54,161 nucleotides of DNA from the NCBI RefSeq assembly GCF_001310895.1, contig NZ_BAZS01000030.1:1-54161 (forward strand), given 5' to 3'. Shown here one piece after another: positions 8,868 to 17,987 of the stretch. The notes beneath the pieces are model-generated. The model had not been told where the DNA came from, ran no database searches, and saw only the letters and a list, made by a program, of their open reading frames with translations. The position numbers and the translations under genes are program-made. How positions within the stretch are numbered: position 1 is the stretch's first letter; the number at the start of each line of letters is the position of its first letter. This stretch comes from Virgibacillus halodenitrificans JCM 12304. Its GTDB lineage: Bacteria > Bacillota > Bacilli > Bacillales > Amphibacillaceae.

Positions 8868-10514
8868 GTGAAAAATGCGTTAACATATAATATGTTTTAC
8901 CGGTGTACGGTTATCGTATGGATGGTCTTAAAATTTATCTCTCAAATTTATTTTTTTCATCTTTTTCATGGGATTTGGGATGAACAGACGAAACGAAAAT
9001 GGGAACACCTGCTACATAAACAGGCTGTAGAATATCGGAAAAAAGCCGTTAAAATGGGTGGGGTATTAATAAAGGTGGGTCAGTTTCTTAGTACAAGAAC
9101 AGACTTTATGCCGGAAGTATTTATTAAAGAATTGAGTGGCTTGGTCGATCGTGTCCCCCCAATGCCATATAGCTATGCAAGTCGTCTGCTTAAAGAAGAG
9201 TGGGGAGCGGAACCTGATGAATATTTAGAGGATATAAACAAAGCCTCCATTGCTTCAGCTTCGATAGGGGAAGTCTACTACGCAAGGTTAAAAGGAAGCG
9301 GGAAGGAAGTTGCAATTAAGGTTCAGCGGTATCAAGTGGAAAAAATCTTTCATATGGATTTTAAAGCATTACGAGTTGTGTTTTGGATTATTTCTTTCTT
9401 TACTTCTTTTGGTAAAAAAGCAGATTTAAAATCACTCTATTTGGAACTAATACGGGTAATGGATCGTGAACTGGATTTTACCCAGGAGTTGCATTATGGA
9501 AAATATTTTAAAGAAAGATTTAAAGATGATAAGACGGTATATATTCCGGCGTTTATGGAGGAGCTATGTACAAAAAGAGTGTTGGTTATGGAATGGGCGG
9601 AAGGTGCAAAAATAACTGACCTTGAATTTATGCGTAAGCATCATATTCAACCAGAAAGAATTGCAAAAAATCTATTTAACTTTTATAGTGAGCAGTTTTT
9701 AAACCCAGGAAACTTTCACGCAGACCCGCATGCAGGTAATTTATTGATTAATAAAAATGGTATAATTACTATACTGGATTTTGGAATGGTGGGAGAAGTT
9801 AAAAAGCAAGATACCACTTACTTTAAACACTTGATTCAAGGTGTAATTATTGATGATTACGATCGTGTAATTGAAGCGTTGGAACAAATGAATTTTGTTT
9901 TGCCAAATGCAGACACGAATAAACTAAAGAAAATGGTAAAACAACTGATCGAAATGTATCGGGATGGTTCATTTAAAAATATGGATGGACAGTTGCTCGA
10001 GCAAATTAAACAGGATATTAAACTGTTTGTAAAAGAGCAACCAATTCAGTTGTCTGCCGAATATGCCTATTTAGGACGGGCGATATCTATTAATATAGGT
10101 ATACTTTTTGCAATATATCCAGAAACAGACATAGAAAAATGGGCCAAACCTAAAATCAAGAAATGGCTTGGCAGCAAGACGCTAATTGAGTCAATTTATA
10201 AACAATACGCGAAAGAATCCATTGAACCTATCTTTTCTTTTCCGAAAGCAATGTTAGGATGGCTGGAAAATGGGGAAAAGGATAGAGAATGGGATAAGGA
10301 AAAACAAGAAAAAACATGGAAACATCACTTTTTTCTCGTACTGGAGTCATTTCATTTTATTATGATTCTAGTCAGTATTGCAGCAAGCTGGTATGGCTAT
10401 GTAGAAGGCTATACTATATTTGGAAGCTTTGGTCTGGCTGGTATTACCTACTTTGTGATTATGTTTACTATACTTGCCAGAAAGCATTACAAGGTAATTC
10501 AATCTATAAAATAA
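8868..10514 (+). CDS. AarF/UbiB/ABC1 atypical kinase family protein
   Basis: About 549 residues. UbiB-family features are KxGQFLSTRTDFMP near the N terminus, the Ala-rich SIASASIGEVYYARL loop that replaces a kinase glycine loop, the AIKVQR lysine, and the HADPHAGNLL and LDFGMVGE catalytic/metal motifs. Two C-terminal hydrophobic helices anchor it to the membrane. The family acts in quinone and lipid homeostasis; its role in Firmicutes is unclear. Start: the GTG at 8868 has AGAGGTG 7 bp upstream, whereas the ATG at 8820 has no RBS. The phasin-like gene follows 13 bp downstream, indicating an operon. Confidence 0.8.
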   Translation: MKNALTYNMFYRCTVIVWMVLKFISQIYFFHLFHGIWDEQTKRKWEHLLHKQAVEYRKKAVKMGGVLIKVGQFLSTRTDFMPEVFIKELSGLVDRVPPMPYSYASRLLKEEWGAEPDEYLEDINKASIASASIGEVYYARLKGSGKEVAIKVQRYQVEKIFHMDFKALRVVFWIISFFTSFGKKADLKSLYLELIRVMDRELDFTQELHYGKYFKERFKDDKTVYIPAFMEELCTKRVLVMEWAEGAKITDLEFMRKHHIQPERIAKNLFNFYSEQFLNPGNFHADPHAGNLLINKNGIITILDFGMVGEVKKQDTTYFKHLIQGVIIDDYDRVIEALEQMNFVLPNADTNKLKKMVKQLIEMYRDGSFKNMDGQLLEQIKQDIKLFVKEQPIQLSAEYAYLGRAISINIGILFAIYPETDIEKWAKPKIKKWLGSKTLIESIYKQYAKESIEPIFSFPKAMLGWLENGEKDREWDKEKQEKTWKHHFFLVLESFHFIMILVSIAASWYGYVEGYTIFGSFGLAGITYFVIMFTILARKHYKVIQSIK

Positions 10515-10527
10515 AGGAGTGCTAAAA

Positions 10528-10833
10528 ATGAATGAATTACTAAAAAAGGGATTCTTATTAGGACTTGGAGCAGCCGTAACAAGTAAAGAGAAATTTGATC
10601 AGAAACTAAAGGAACTTGTAGATAAAAATGAACTGACACAGGATGAAGCTAGGACCGTACTTCAAAGCTTTACAGATAAAGGCGAAATGAAAAAGGATGA
10701 ATGGAGTGCCAAACAGTTTGAGCAAACCCAGAAAATGGCAAAGGACCTTGGTCTGGCAACAAAAGAAGATATAAATGAATTGCGTGCACGCATTACGGAG
10801 CTGGAAGAAAAACTAGGAGAAAACGAATTATAA
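10528..10833 (+). CDS. Small phasin-like / coiled-coil protein
   Basis: 101 residues. A glycine/alanine-rich amphipathic start (LLKKGFLLGLGAAVTSKEKF) is followed by a charged helical region ending in an ITELEEKLGE leucine-type coiled coil. This architecture is seen in small proteins annotated as polyhydroxyalkanoate-regulator phasins. They often sit beside AarF genes, as here. Start at 10528: AAAGGAGTG lies 7 bp upstream. No PHA synthase is visible in the window, so a PHA role is not supported by context; a membrane-surface partner of AarF is an alternative. Confidence 0.6.
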   Translation: MNELLKKGFLLGLGAAVTSKEKFDQKLKELVDKNELTQDEARTVLQSFTDKGEMKKDEWSAKQFEQTQKMAKDLGLATKEDINELRARITELEEKLGENEL

Positions 10834-10861
10834 AAAACAGGTCATTACTGGCCTGTTTTTT
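10833..10861 (+). terminator. Terminator of the aarF-phasin operon
   Basis: AAAAAACAGG...CCTGTTTTTT stem-loop beginning in the stop codon of the phasin-like gene. Confidence 0.85.
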
Positions 10862-11053
10862 CTTTAAAAATTTATACTAGACGTTCTTTCTACCGAGATA
10901 GCATACTCAAAGAATTAAATATAACTCTTCACCGTAAAGAACAACTGCTAAGGCTTGTCCTTTCCTCTAAGTAGGTGAACCAGTGTAATGTTTAGCTTGA
11001 TTGAAGGAGGGTATTGCTATTATGACGTATATAGACAAAGGGAGGAGATTGAA

Positions 11054-12627
11054 ATGGAAAATGCACTATTAATAGTAATAGTTAGTTTAATAGCTGTTCT
11101 TATACTTATTCCATTACTCGTTTTATTGCGGATTTACTTATTTGATGTGAAACAAGATGAGCATTCCATTCTGCGTAATTACCCTCTATTAGGAAGATGC
11201 GGTATATCATAGAAAAGATGGGGCCCGAGTTAAGGCAATACTTATTTAATAACAATAATGAAGGAAAGCCATTTCATCGAAGAGAGTTCGAATTTGTTTA
11301 TAAAGCTGGAAAATATAATGATCGAATGATTGGCTATGGATCAGAGCGTGATTTCCACGAGAGTGGTCTATATGTTGTAAACAATATGTTCCCTAAGCTG
11401 CGAGACGAAATAAAGGTTGATCAACAGCCTAAAGTTAAAACTAAATTATATAAAATAGATAATGAGAAGCTATTTAGTCGAAAAGAACATCGGGAAGAGG
11501 GAGAGTTAGATCCATTTTATTTAACAGATGATGAAGCGATTGTACTAGGCGAGAACACCGCCCGTCATCCTTTTAAAATTAAAGGCCTTATTGGGCAATC
11601 AGCGATGAGTTTCGGATCACTGGGAGATCATGCTATTACAGCACTCTCCGAAGGGCTTGGCATGGCAGGTGGCACCTGGATGAATACAGGAGAAGGCAGT
11701 GTCTCCCCATATCATTTAAAAGGTGATGTGGATATTATTATGCAAATTAGCCCTGGTCTGTTTGGTGTCAGGACAAAGGATGGCGATTTTTCTTGGGAGG
11801 AATTCAAGAAGAAAAGTGATAATGACCAAATTAAAGCATTTGAGCTAAAAGTAGCGCAGGGTGCAAAACAGCGTGGCGGTCATGTGGATGGTAAAAAAAT
11901 CACAAAAGAAATTGCGGAGATTAGAAAGGTCGAACAAGGCAAGGATGTAAACAGTCCTAACCGTTTCCATGGTATTAATAACGGCAAAGAGTTTCTGGAA
12001 TTTCTAGAACAATTGCGAGATGTCGGTGGTAAACCTGTTGGTATGAAAATAGTTGTAGGTAATCAGGAACAGGTAGAGAGCTTAATGAAAGCAATGAAGG
12101 AAACAGGCATTATACCTGATTTTATTACAGTAGATGGAGGTAACGGAGGAACCGGCGCTTCTTATTATGAATTGGCTGATTCTGTAGGACTTCCAACATT
12201 TGCTGCACTTCCTATGGTTGATGAATTGTTAAAAAAATACGATTTGCGGGAGAGAACGCATATTATTGCTTCTGGACAGTTACTTACACCAGATAAGATT
12301 GTGATGGCATTGGCACTAGGTGCTGACATGATAAATATTGCAAGAGGATTTATGCTTAGTGTCGGTTGTATTATGGCCGAAGTGTGCCACACCAACAATT
12401 GTCCAACAGGTGTAGCGACAACAGATCCCAAATTACAACAAGCGCTAAGCATTGAAGAGAAAAAATACAGAGTTTGTAATTATTTGTTGGCATTGAGAGA
12501 AGGGGTTTTTGAAATGGCTGCTGTAGCTGGAATAGATTCACCTACAAAATTCACAAGAGAGCATGTTGTTCTAAAGGACCAATTACAAGAGGTAAGTAAT
12601 CGCAAGGATTATTCCTATATAAGCTAA
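11054..12627 (+). pseudogene. yerD: Glutamate synthase large-subunit-like protein (YerD), -1 frameshift near codon 51
   Basis: Two overlapping frames together match YerD of B. subtilis (about 525 residues). 11054-11212 encodes a membrane-anchor N terminus ending RNYPLLGR. The rest, starting MRYIIEKMGPELRQYLF at 11197, is the FMN-binding glutamate synthase alpha-subunit domain with the GQSAMSFGSLG and DGGNGGTGA loops and a CIMAEVCHTNNCPTG iron-sulfur-type cysteine cluster. One A missing near 11197-11202 (GGAAGATGCGG) explains the break; repaired length is 524 residues. RBS GGAGGAG precedes the ATG at 11054. It lacks the glutaminase domain, so it is not a standalone GOGAT. If the break is real, the enzymatic domain could still start at 11197 but without the anchor. 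Confidence 0.8.
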
Positions 12628-12684
12628 AGATTTTGTCAGTATGAGTAGTTTTCTGTAAATTCAGCATATTTATAAAAGTTTTTA

Positions 12685-12713
12685 TTGAAATAATGGCTGT
12701 TTCCGTTTACAAT
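12685..12713 (+). promoter_or_regulatory. Candidate SigA promoter of the small gene at 12755
   Basis: TTGAAA (12685-12690), 17-bp spacer, TACAAT (12708-12713), 41 bp before the start codon. Confidence 0.65.
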
Positions 12714-12754
12714 ATGAGTAGATTTTAATTTTTCGACTCTACAGGGGGTTGTCG

Positions 12755-12958
12755 ATGACTAGTCTAGGGGAATTTTGCAGAGAGCTACAAACAAATCTAG
12801 AGAGGCCTTTCAACAACAAAGAGTTGGAGTTTATTAAGTGGATGTATGAGCAGCATGTAGCTGAACAGAAAGGAAGATTAAAAAAAGAAGTTCTGTTAAT
12901 GTCTGAAGTAGCTTTTTTAAAGGAAGATAACATCCATGTGAAAAACTTTATACTTTAA
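12755..12958 (+). CDS. Small uncharacterised protein
   Basis: 67 residues, MTSLGEFCRELQTNLERP..., soluble and charged, predicted largely helical, with an IKWMYEQHV segment. I do not recognise a family. It is probably real: it has its own promoter (12685-12713), an AGGGGG RBS 7 bp before the ATG, and a terminator just after the stop. It stands alone between yerD and the repeat region. The TTG at 12749 would be too close to the RBS. Confidence 0.6.
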   Translation: MTSLGEFCRELQTNLERPFNNKELEFIKWMYEQHVAEQKGRLKKEVLLMSEVAFLKEDNIHVKNFIL

Positions 12959-12965
12959 CCACTAT

Positions 12966-12992
12966 ACTCTGCTTTTGCAGGGTTTTATTTTT
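12966..12992 (+). terminator. Terminator of the small gene
   Basis: ACTCTGC-TTTT-GCAGGGT stem-loop (one G-T pair) followed by TTTATTTTTG. Confidence 0.75.
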
Positions 12993-13137
12993 GTTCACAT
13001 TAGCTTTTGAAGTAACCGTCGGAGTTTTAAGGTAATTCACAAAATAGTTATACTGCGAACTAATTTTTGATGTTTAAAGTGTGAAAAATAACTTTTTTGT
13101 TGGAAAGCTCACTGAAATATTGAATCTAGTTGCATCA

Positions 13138-13760
13138 CCGCTACGGAAAATACTGCGCTTTTCGGGGGCGGCTGATGAGCCTCCTCATGCTACCGCATTC
13201 CGGGGTCTCACCTATGCCTCATCTCCCCCAGAAGTCTCCGTATTTTCCTTCGCTTAATTTTACTTTTTCAGCAATAATGACTTTAACATTATGAGGAAAA
13301 AGCTTGCTTAACATCTCCAAGTACTCGTGAGAAGCCTACTCGGCATTTAAAATTTAAAAGCTCATACAAATTGATTGGAGCGGAAGGGGGCGACTCCTGC
13401 CGGAATAGCATGAGGCCACTGAAAAAGTCATTTTCTACTAAAATAGAATTTTTTCAAAAGACGCTATCCCAAAATTTTGTTTTGTTAATATGCATAAATG
13501 GAGAGCCAGAACCAGTTTATTCCACTCATAGGCTAAAAAGTGGTGATGTAATTTTTTGGAACTAGCCTTCTCAAGAATTTACCGGACTTTTTCAGTGGCC
13601 TCGAATAGCATGAGCTGAAGATCCTGGACAGAGCGTAGCGGAGGAAGCGGCTGAAACCATGCCGGGCGGCAAAGAAGACACTGCGAGATAACGAGCAGAT
13701 GTCGCACTTGTACCCGGAGGTGTGAAAGCGTCCCCCTGTAGTGGAAATCAATGGGTCTAT
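13138..13760. repeat. Composite interspersed repeat, copy C
   Basis: Starts CCGCTACGGAAAATACTGCG and its first part (13138-13256) ends GTATTTTCCTTCGCT, so the ends are imperfect inverted repeats. A second part from about 13365 (CAAATTGATTGGAGC) carries the GCGTAGCGGAGGAAGCGGCTG and GGAAATCAATGGG blocks and is interrupted by a MITE at 13412-13602. It also holds a 57-bp cassette at about 13670-13728, shared in reverse with 50763-50829 and absent from copies A, B and D. Apart from this repeat, I see no gene in 12993-13930. Confidence 0.8.
13412..13602 (+). mobile_element. MITE-like element, copy 2 (191 bp), nested in repeat C
   Basis: Perfect 18-bp terminal inverted repeats GAGGCCACTGAAAAAGTC, with 9-bp target duplications GAATAGCAT at 13403-13411 and 13603-13611. 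A subterminal hairpin CCACT...AGTGG lies at about 13522-13543. Same element as 220-409 but inverted, and inserted at the same position of the host repeat. Non-coding. Confidence 0.87.
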
Positions 13761-13930
13761 TCACCTCCTTAAAAAGAAATAAACTACTACAAAATCACTT
13801 CGCAGTTCCCTCCAACTGTGCGGCAACAACTGACATTTGAAAAAATAGGTTGTCCAAACCCTTCTTAAGTTAATTTCATTAAATAACATGATATAATGGC
13901 AGTTGAATCGATTGGAAGGAGCGATCGTAA

Positions 13931-14224
13931 GTGGCAGTAGCAAATGAAACGATTATAATTAAAATGAAAGAAGAGTTAGGCCGTGCGGAGAAATGGGCGG
14001 ATAATCCTGAAAAAATGTCTAAGTCAATAAGTAATATCCGTCTATTATGTGATTTATTGCTGGAAGCGGATGAGACTTCGAAAAGTAATCAAATAGATAG
14101 CAATGAAATCTCTCCTGAAGAAATGAAAGCAATGATTGGAAAGGCAAACGCTGGTCAACCTTCAGTAAATAAATCTACAATTGATCATGAAGAAGCGAAC
14201 GGGGATTCCTTATTTGATTTTTAA
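13931..14224 (+). CDS. ywdI: YwdI-family protein
   Basis: 97-residue soluble protein. The N-terminal helical part (MKEELGRAEKWADNPEKMSKSISNIRLLCDLLL) matches the small YwdI family of Bacillus, whose function is unknown. The C-terminal half is low-complexity and acidic, ending LFDF. GTG start with GGAAGGAG about 9 bp upstream. It sits 20 bp before ywdK, as expected for the ywdI-ywdK neighbourhood, so the two are probably co-transcribed. Confidence 0.75.
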   Translation: MAVANETIIIKMKEELGRAEKWADNPEKMSKSISNIRLLCDLLLEADETSKSNQIDSNEISPEEMKAMIGKANAGQPSVNKSTIDHEEANGDSLFDF

Positions 14225-14244
14225 TATAGAAGGGAAGGATTACA

Positions 14245-14612
14245 ATGAAAGTGTTTTTATTACTAGGAGTAATTAATGGCTTTTTGGCAGTAGCCTTGGG
14301 AGCTTTTGGCGCTCATGGCTTAGAAGGAAAAATTTCCGAAAAAGCTTTGGCTACGTGGGAAAAAGCGGTTAACTATCAAATGTTTCATACCATGGCGTTA
14401 CTAGTGACTGGATTGTTAGCAACAAAAATCACCGGGAGCGGTATCAGTTGGGCTGGATGGATGTTTTTTATTGGCATCATTCTTTTTTCAGGAAGCTATA
14501 TATTTACTCGACAACTGCAATAAAAACCTTCGCAATGATTACTCCATTGGGAGGAGTAGCTTTTCTGATCGGTTGGATAATCTTAGGCACAGTCATTGTG
14601 AAAGCATTATAA
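14245..14612 (+). pseudogene. ywdK: DUF423 membrane protein YwdK, -1 frameshift
   Basis: A four-helix DUF423 protein: INGFLAVALGAFGAHGLEGKIS at the N terminus is the family signature. The frame closes at 14523, but the missing C terminus (TTAIKTFAMITPLGGVAFLIGW) follows in another frame to a stop at 14612. One base lost near 14505 (TATATATTTACTC) explains it; repaired length is 122 residues, normal for the family. Function unknown. The stop overlaps by 6 bp the stop of the convergent gene at 14607. Confidence 0.8.
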
Positions 14613-14858
14613 TTTAAAGATGAAATAAGTAGTAAAAATAAATAATAAGATAGCTCGCAGCACTTGTTTTGCTGCTAGTGGTGCTTGATTTGTATGAATA
14701 TGGATTAATGCATCTACAATTAAACTGAGAGAAATGAGATATACACATAGAAAAATAAGGGTGATAAAACCTTTAATCAGTGCAAGGGTCCCTATAATTA
14801 GCGCACAGATAATCGATATGATTTCTAATCGGATCAATCTAGTGTACGGATGGCGCAT
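14607..14858 (-). CDS. Small membrane protein, uncharacterised
   Basis: 83 residues with three hydrophobic segments (about 10-30, 32-50, 65-82) and basic ends. No family recognised. I placed the start at 14858 because GGAGAGGAG lies 8 bp upstream of that ATG; the longer reading from 14900 has no RBS. Convergent and overlapping with ywdK. Confidence 0.55.
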   Translation of the reverse strand: MRHPYTRLIRLEIISIICALIIGTLALIKGFITLIFLCVYLISLSLIVDALIHIHTNQAPLAAKQVLRAILLFIFTTYFIFKL

Positions 14859-14965
14859 AGGGTGGGCTCCTCTCCATGTCTTTCTTTGTTGAAATGGCAA
14901 AGGATGCCCTCAGTAATTAAGGTGCCATCCTTTGCCATTTAATGGCTAAACGTTTTCTTCGTATT

Positions 14966-15418
14966 CTATCTAGGGGAATACATAGCCATTTGGCTACCGC
15001 CGTCATATGGGTAGGAATAATTTATTTCTTCATCAAATGTCACGTAATCCAAATAAACCATTAATAGTAGATACCTTTTTCCAGTTTGCGGATCACTTAA
15101 TATAAGATGGTCTCTTCCAGCTGCCTCAATAATTCCTTTAAAAACCTTTGCATTCCACTGATTGTTATTCTCAAATGTCATATAAACAGTTGCCTTTTTT
15201 CCTCTATTTAAGCGCAAGATATTTTCAATGTACGATTCTTGTAATGGAAGCATTCCTTGCTCCTGTGTTGTAGGGGCTTGTGGCTGCTGTGGATAGTTAG
15301 GGTACTGTCTCTGCTGATTGGCAGGATAGTACGCTGGTGAAGTTTGTGGGTAATAGTAATAAGGGTATGCCTGATACGGATTTCCTGTATACTGTTGCTT
15401 ATTGTCTTTCTCACTCAT
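14966..15418 (-). CDS. gerQ: Spore coat protein GerQ
   Basis: 150 residues. The N-terminal half is rich in Tyr, Pro and Gln (QQYTGNPYQAYPYYYYPQT), a low-complexity coat-protein feature. The C-terminal domain (SYIENILRLNRGKKATVYMTFENN... DHLILSDPQTGKRYLLLMVYLDYVTFDEEI) is the conserved GerQ/YwdL domain. In B. subtilis GerQ localises the cortex-lytic enzyme CwlJ and is cross-linked into the coat by transglutaminase. RBS AAGGAGG, 7 bp spacing. Shows the organism makes endospores. Confidence 0.93.
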   Translation of the reverse strand: MSEKDNKQQYTGNPYQAYPYYYYPQTSPAYYPANQQRQYPNYPQQPQAPTTQEQGMLPLQESYIENILRLNRGKKATVYMTFENNNQWNAKVFKGIIEAAGRDHLILSDPQTGKRYLLLMVYLDYVTFDEEINYSYPYDGGSQMAMYSPR

Positions 15419-15701
15419 AAAATAACCTCCTTAATTTAAACATACATAGATTAACGAAAGACTGCTGGACACTCCGAAGAAGAAGGGGAATAAAAACAAT
15501 GTGATTTATATCTCCCCGAATTTTCCGTGTGTGCAACAACGGCCATCAAACTCCTCATTTCTGCATAAGCATGATGCATGACTCACTAAATTATATGTAT
15601 GCCCAGAATGATTAAATGATGACAAAAAGTTTAGGTTTAAATAGGTGTTTAAAGGAGGAGGGGCTATTAAGTAAAAGAAAGCTTTTCTGTGAGAAGGAAT
15701 T

Positions 15702-15781
15702 AATCACCAGGAGAACAGGAATATCCGCAGTAGAGCGAGATAATCCGCCGGAGAATAAAATAATCTGCAGGATAGATTATC
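15702..15781 (+). repeat. 20-bp-period tandem repeat, about four units
   Basis: Unit starts at 15702, 15722, 15742 and 15762, each close to AATCNGCNGNAGANNGAANT. The unit at 15742 (AATCCGCCGGAGAATAAAAT) is nearly identical to units in the array at 53981-54161. A period of 20 is not a multiple of three, so it is not coding. The rest of 15419-15905 shows no gene. Confidence 0.75.
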
Positions 15782-15824
15782 TATTTTACTGATCATTGAA
15801 TAACCCAACAAATAGATTTGAACC

Positions 15825-15857
15825 TAAAAAAGAGCCGTCACAACTGAACGGCTCTTT
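15825..15857 (-). terminator. Terminator of hemQ
   Basis: AAAGAGCCGT...ACGGCTCTTT hairpin; read on the minus strand it is followed by a run of T. Lies 48 bp beyond the hemQ stop. Confidence 0.88.
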
Positions 15858-15905
15858 AGCTTATTCTCTTTTACCTTCAATGTGCCCATGCTTTTCATTT
15901 GAAAA

Positions 15906-16655
15906 TTAGACTTTTAGGTAGGATGCGATCTCTTCTTTTGGAAGATAATTCCCAATGAAAAACTCTCCGAATTCACCATAACGGGAACTCACTTCATCAA
16001 AGCGCATTTCATATACTATATTTTTAAATTCTAATGGTTCATGGGCGAATAGCGTAACTCCCCATTCCCAGTCATCAAGACCAATAGAACCTGTAATAAA
16101 CTGCTTGATTTTTCCTGCATACTTCCTTCCAGTTTTACTATGTTCATATAAAAGTTTCCCGCGAACATCTTTTTCTAGTGTATACCAGTTCTCTTCTCCC
16201 TCACGGCGTCTGTCCATTGGGTAAAAACAGATATGCTCCCATTTTGGTAAGATTGGTTTTAAGCGCGCTTGCGTTTCCGGTAAAGTTTCCGGATCCACAC
16301 CATCTTTGGCAGGGCGGTATTTTGCTAGCTCAATAATGGATACATAGGAATGTGCCGGGATAAGAAACTCACCCATTTTTGATTTATTTAATTCTGTTTC
16401 AATATCATTTAGCTCGTTCATTGTAGGTCGGAGGAACATAAACATGAAATCTGCTTTCTGGCCGACGATTTTATAGAGAACCTGGCTTCCGTTTTTTTCT
16501 TCTTCAACCTTTTCCCATTTGGACATCAGCTTCTCCAGGCTGTGAATTGCTTCTTCACGTTCCATTTCAGATGCAAGCTTCCATGCAGTCCAGTCAATAG
16601 AGCGGAAATCATGTAAACTACACCAGCCATCCATTGTTTCTACTGCTTCTACCAT
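15906..16655 (-). CDS. hemQ: Coproheme decarboxylase HemQ (chlorite dismutase-like)
   Basis: 249-residue haem-biosynthesis enzyme of Gram-positive bacteria. It decarboxylates Fe-coproporphyrin III to haem b with peroxide. Recognisable parts are MVEAVETMDGWCSLHDFRSIDW at the start, FLIPAHSYVSIIELAKY, the FYPMDRRREGEENWY loop with the conserved tyrosine, and the GLDDWEWGVTLFAHEPLEFKNIVYEMRFDEVSSRY core. Start at 16655 has GAAGGAGAG 6 bp upstream; the ATG at 16691 has none. Divergent from pta, as in B. subtilis. Confidence 0.93.
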   Translation of the reverse strand: MVEAVETMDGWCSLHDFRSIDWTAWKLASEMEREEAIHSLEKLMSKWEKVEEEKNGSQVLYKIVGQKADFMFMFLRPTMNELNDIETELNKSKMGEFLIPAHSYVSIIELAKYRPAKDGVDPETLPETQARLKPILPKWEHICFYPMDRRREGEENWYTLEKDVRGKLLYEHSKTGRKYAGKIKQFITGSIGLDDWEWGVTLFAHEPLEFKNIVYEMRFDEVSSRYGEFGEFFIGNYLPKEEIASYLKV

Positions 16656-16893
16656 ATGTATCTCTCCTTCATAATTGTAAGTAAGTTTCATCTGTTTTTA
16701 CTATATCATAATTGGGGTAAGATATTCATGAGGTACGATTTTAGTTAAAGGAAAAGAATGTGTATGTTTTTCCTTTCTGTCACTGGAATGTCATAACTAT
16801 TTTAAAACACTGCAATGCTAGTGGACTTCGACTTTAAAAAGATGTGTTCTTAGTCTACAATTTAGGTATAAAAATCGATGGAGGGATGAACCC

Positions 16894-17865
16894 ATGAGCC
16901 AGTTATTTGATCAGTTGGAAGAAAAAATTACCGGACAAAATAAATCAATCGTTTTTCCGGAAGGGCAAGACGAACGAATTCTAAAGGCTGCCAGCCAGTT
17001 AGGAGCAGCAGGAATTATAACACCAATTCTAATTGGTAATAAAACGGATATTCGCCATAAAGCAGGAGAATACGGCGTAAACGTATCTTCATGCAAACTA
17101 ATGGATCCTGCAGAATTTGCGGAGATGGATGTAATGGTTGAAACTTTCGTGGAACGACGAAAAGGAAAGGTAACAAAAGAGGAAGCTCACAAAATATTAC
17201 AGGATGAGAACTACTTCGGGACGATGCTTGTGTATATGAATCAGGCAGATGGTCTGGTTAGTGGGGCAGCACATTCAACAGCAGATACTGTACGCCCGGC
17301 CTTGCAGATTATTAAGACGAAGGAAGGTATTAAGAAAACATCCGGAGTGTTTATTATGGTTCGGGGAGAAGAAAAATACGTTTTTGCTGACTGTGCTATC
17401 AATATTTCTCCAGATAGCCAAGACTTAGCGGAAATTGCAGTGGAAAGTGCTGTTACAGGAAAACTTTTTGATGTAGATCCTCGCGTGGCGATGCTTAGTT
17501 TTTCTACAAAAGGGTCTGCAAAGTCACCGGAGACGGAAAAAGTAGAGGAAGCACTTGAAATAGCCAAAGAGAAAAATCCTGATCTCATTATTGACGGGGA
17601 ATTTCAGTTTGATGCTGCCTTTGTCCCAAGTGTTGCTGAGAAAAAGGCTCCTGATTCTGTAGTACAGGGAGATGCAAATGTATTTATCTTTCCTAGCTTG
17701 GAAGCGGGCAATATAGGGTACAAGATTGCTCAACGGTTAGGTGAATTTGAAGCAGTTGGTCCTATTTTACAAGGCTTAAATAAACCAGTGAATGATTTGT
17801 CCAGAGGCTGTAGTGTTGACGATGTGTTTAAGCTTGCATTGATTACGGCAGCCCAGGCTGAATAA
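16894..17865 (+). CDS. pta: Phosphate acetyltransferase
   Basis: 323 residues, the usual short bacterial Pta. Converts acetyl-CoA and phosphate to acetyl phosphate in overflow acetate metabolism. Signatures are the N-terminal SIVFPEGQDERIL, DGLVSGAAHSTADTVRPALQ around the active site, and the C-terminal PSLEAGNIGYKIAQRLG and NDLSRGC motifs. RBS GGAGGG before the ATG. Single gene between hemQ (divergent) and lipL (convergent). Confidence 0.95.
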   Translation: MSQLFDQLEEKITGQNKSIVFPEGQDERILKAASQLGAAGIITPILIGNKTDIRHKAGEYGVNVSSCKLMDPAEFAEMDVMVETFVERRKGKVTKEEAHKILQDENYFGTMLVYMNQADGLVSGAAHSTADTVRPALQIIKTKEGIKKTSGVFIMVRGEEKYVFADCAINISPDSQDLAEIAVESAVTGKLFDVDPRVAMLSFSTKGSAKSPETEKVEEALEIAKEKNPDLIIDGEFQFDAAFVPSVAEKKAPDSVVQGDANVFIFPSLEAGNIGYKIAQRLGEFEAVGPILQGLNKPVNDLSRGCSVDDVFKLALITAAQAE

Positions 17866-17932
17866 AATAATTACTTAAGCAATTTATCTGCATTGTTTTT
17901 TATTGATGCCCCTCCACAATGCGAAGAAAACA

Positions 17933-17987
17933 AATAAGGCCGTAGGATGCCTCCAATAATTTAAGGAGGCCGCTCCACGGCTTTATT
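17933..17987. terminator. Nested bidirectional terminator between pta and lipL
   Basis: Outer stem AATAAGGCCGT / ACGGCTTTATT enclosing an inner stem GCCTCC / GGAGGC. The right arm covers the lipL stop codon. Confidence 0.8.

Noticed and set aside
10316-10525. Separate small gene at the end of aarF
   Set aside because: Out-of-frame overlap with the conserved AarF C terminus; no RBS.
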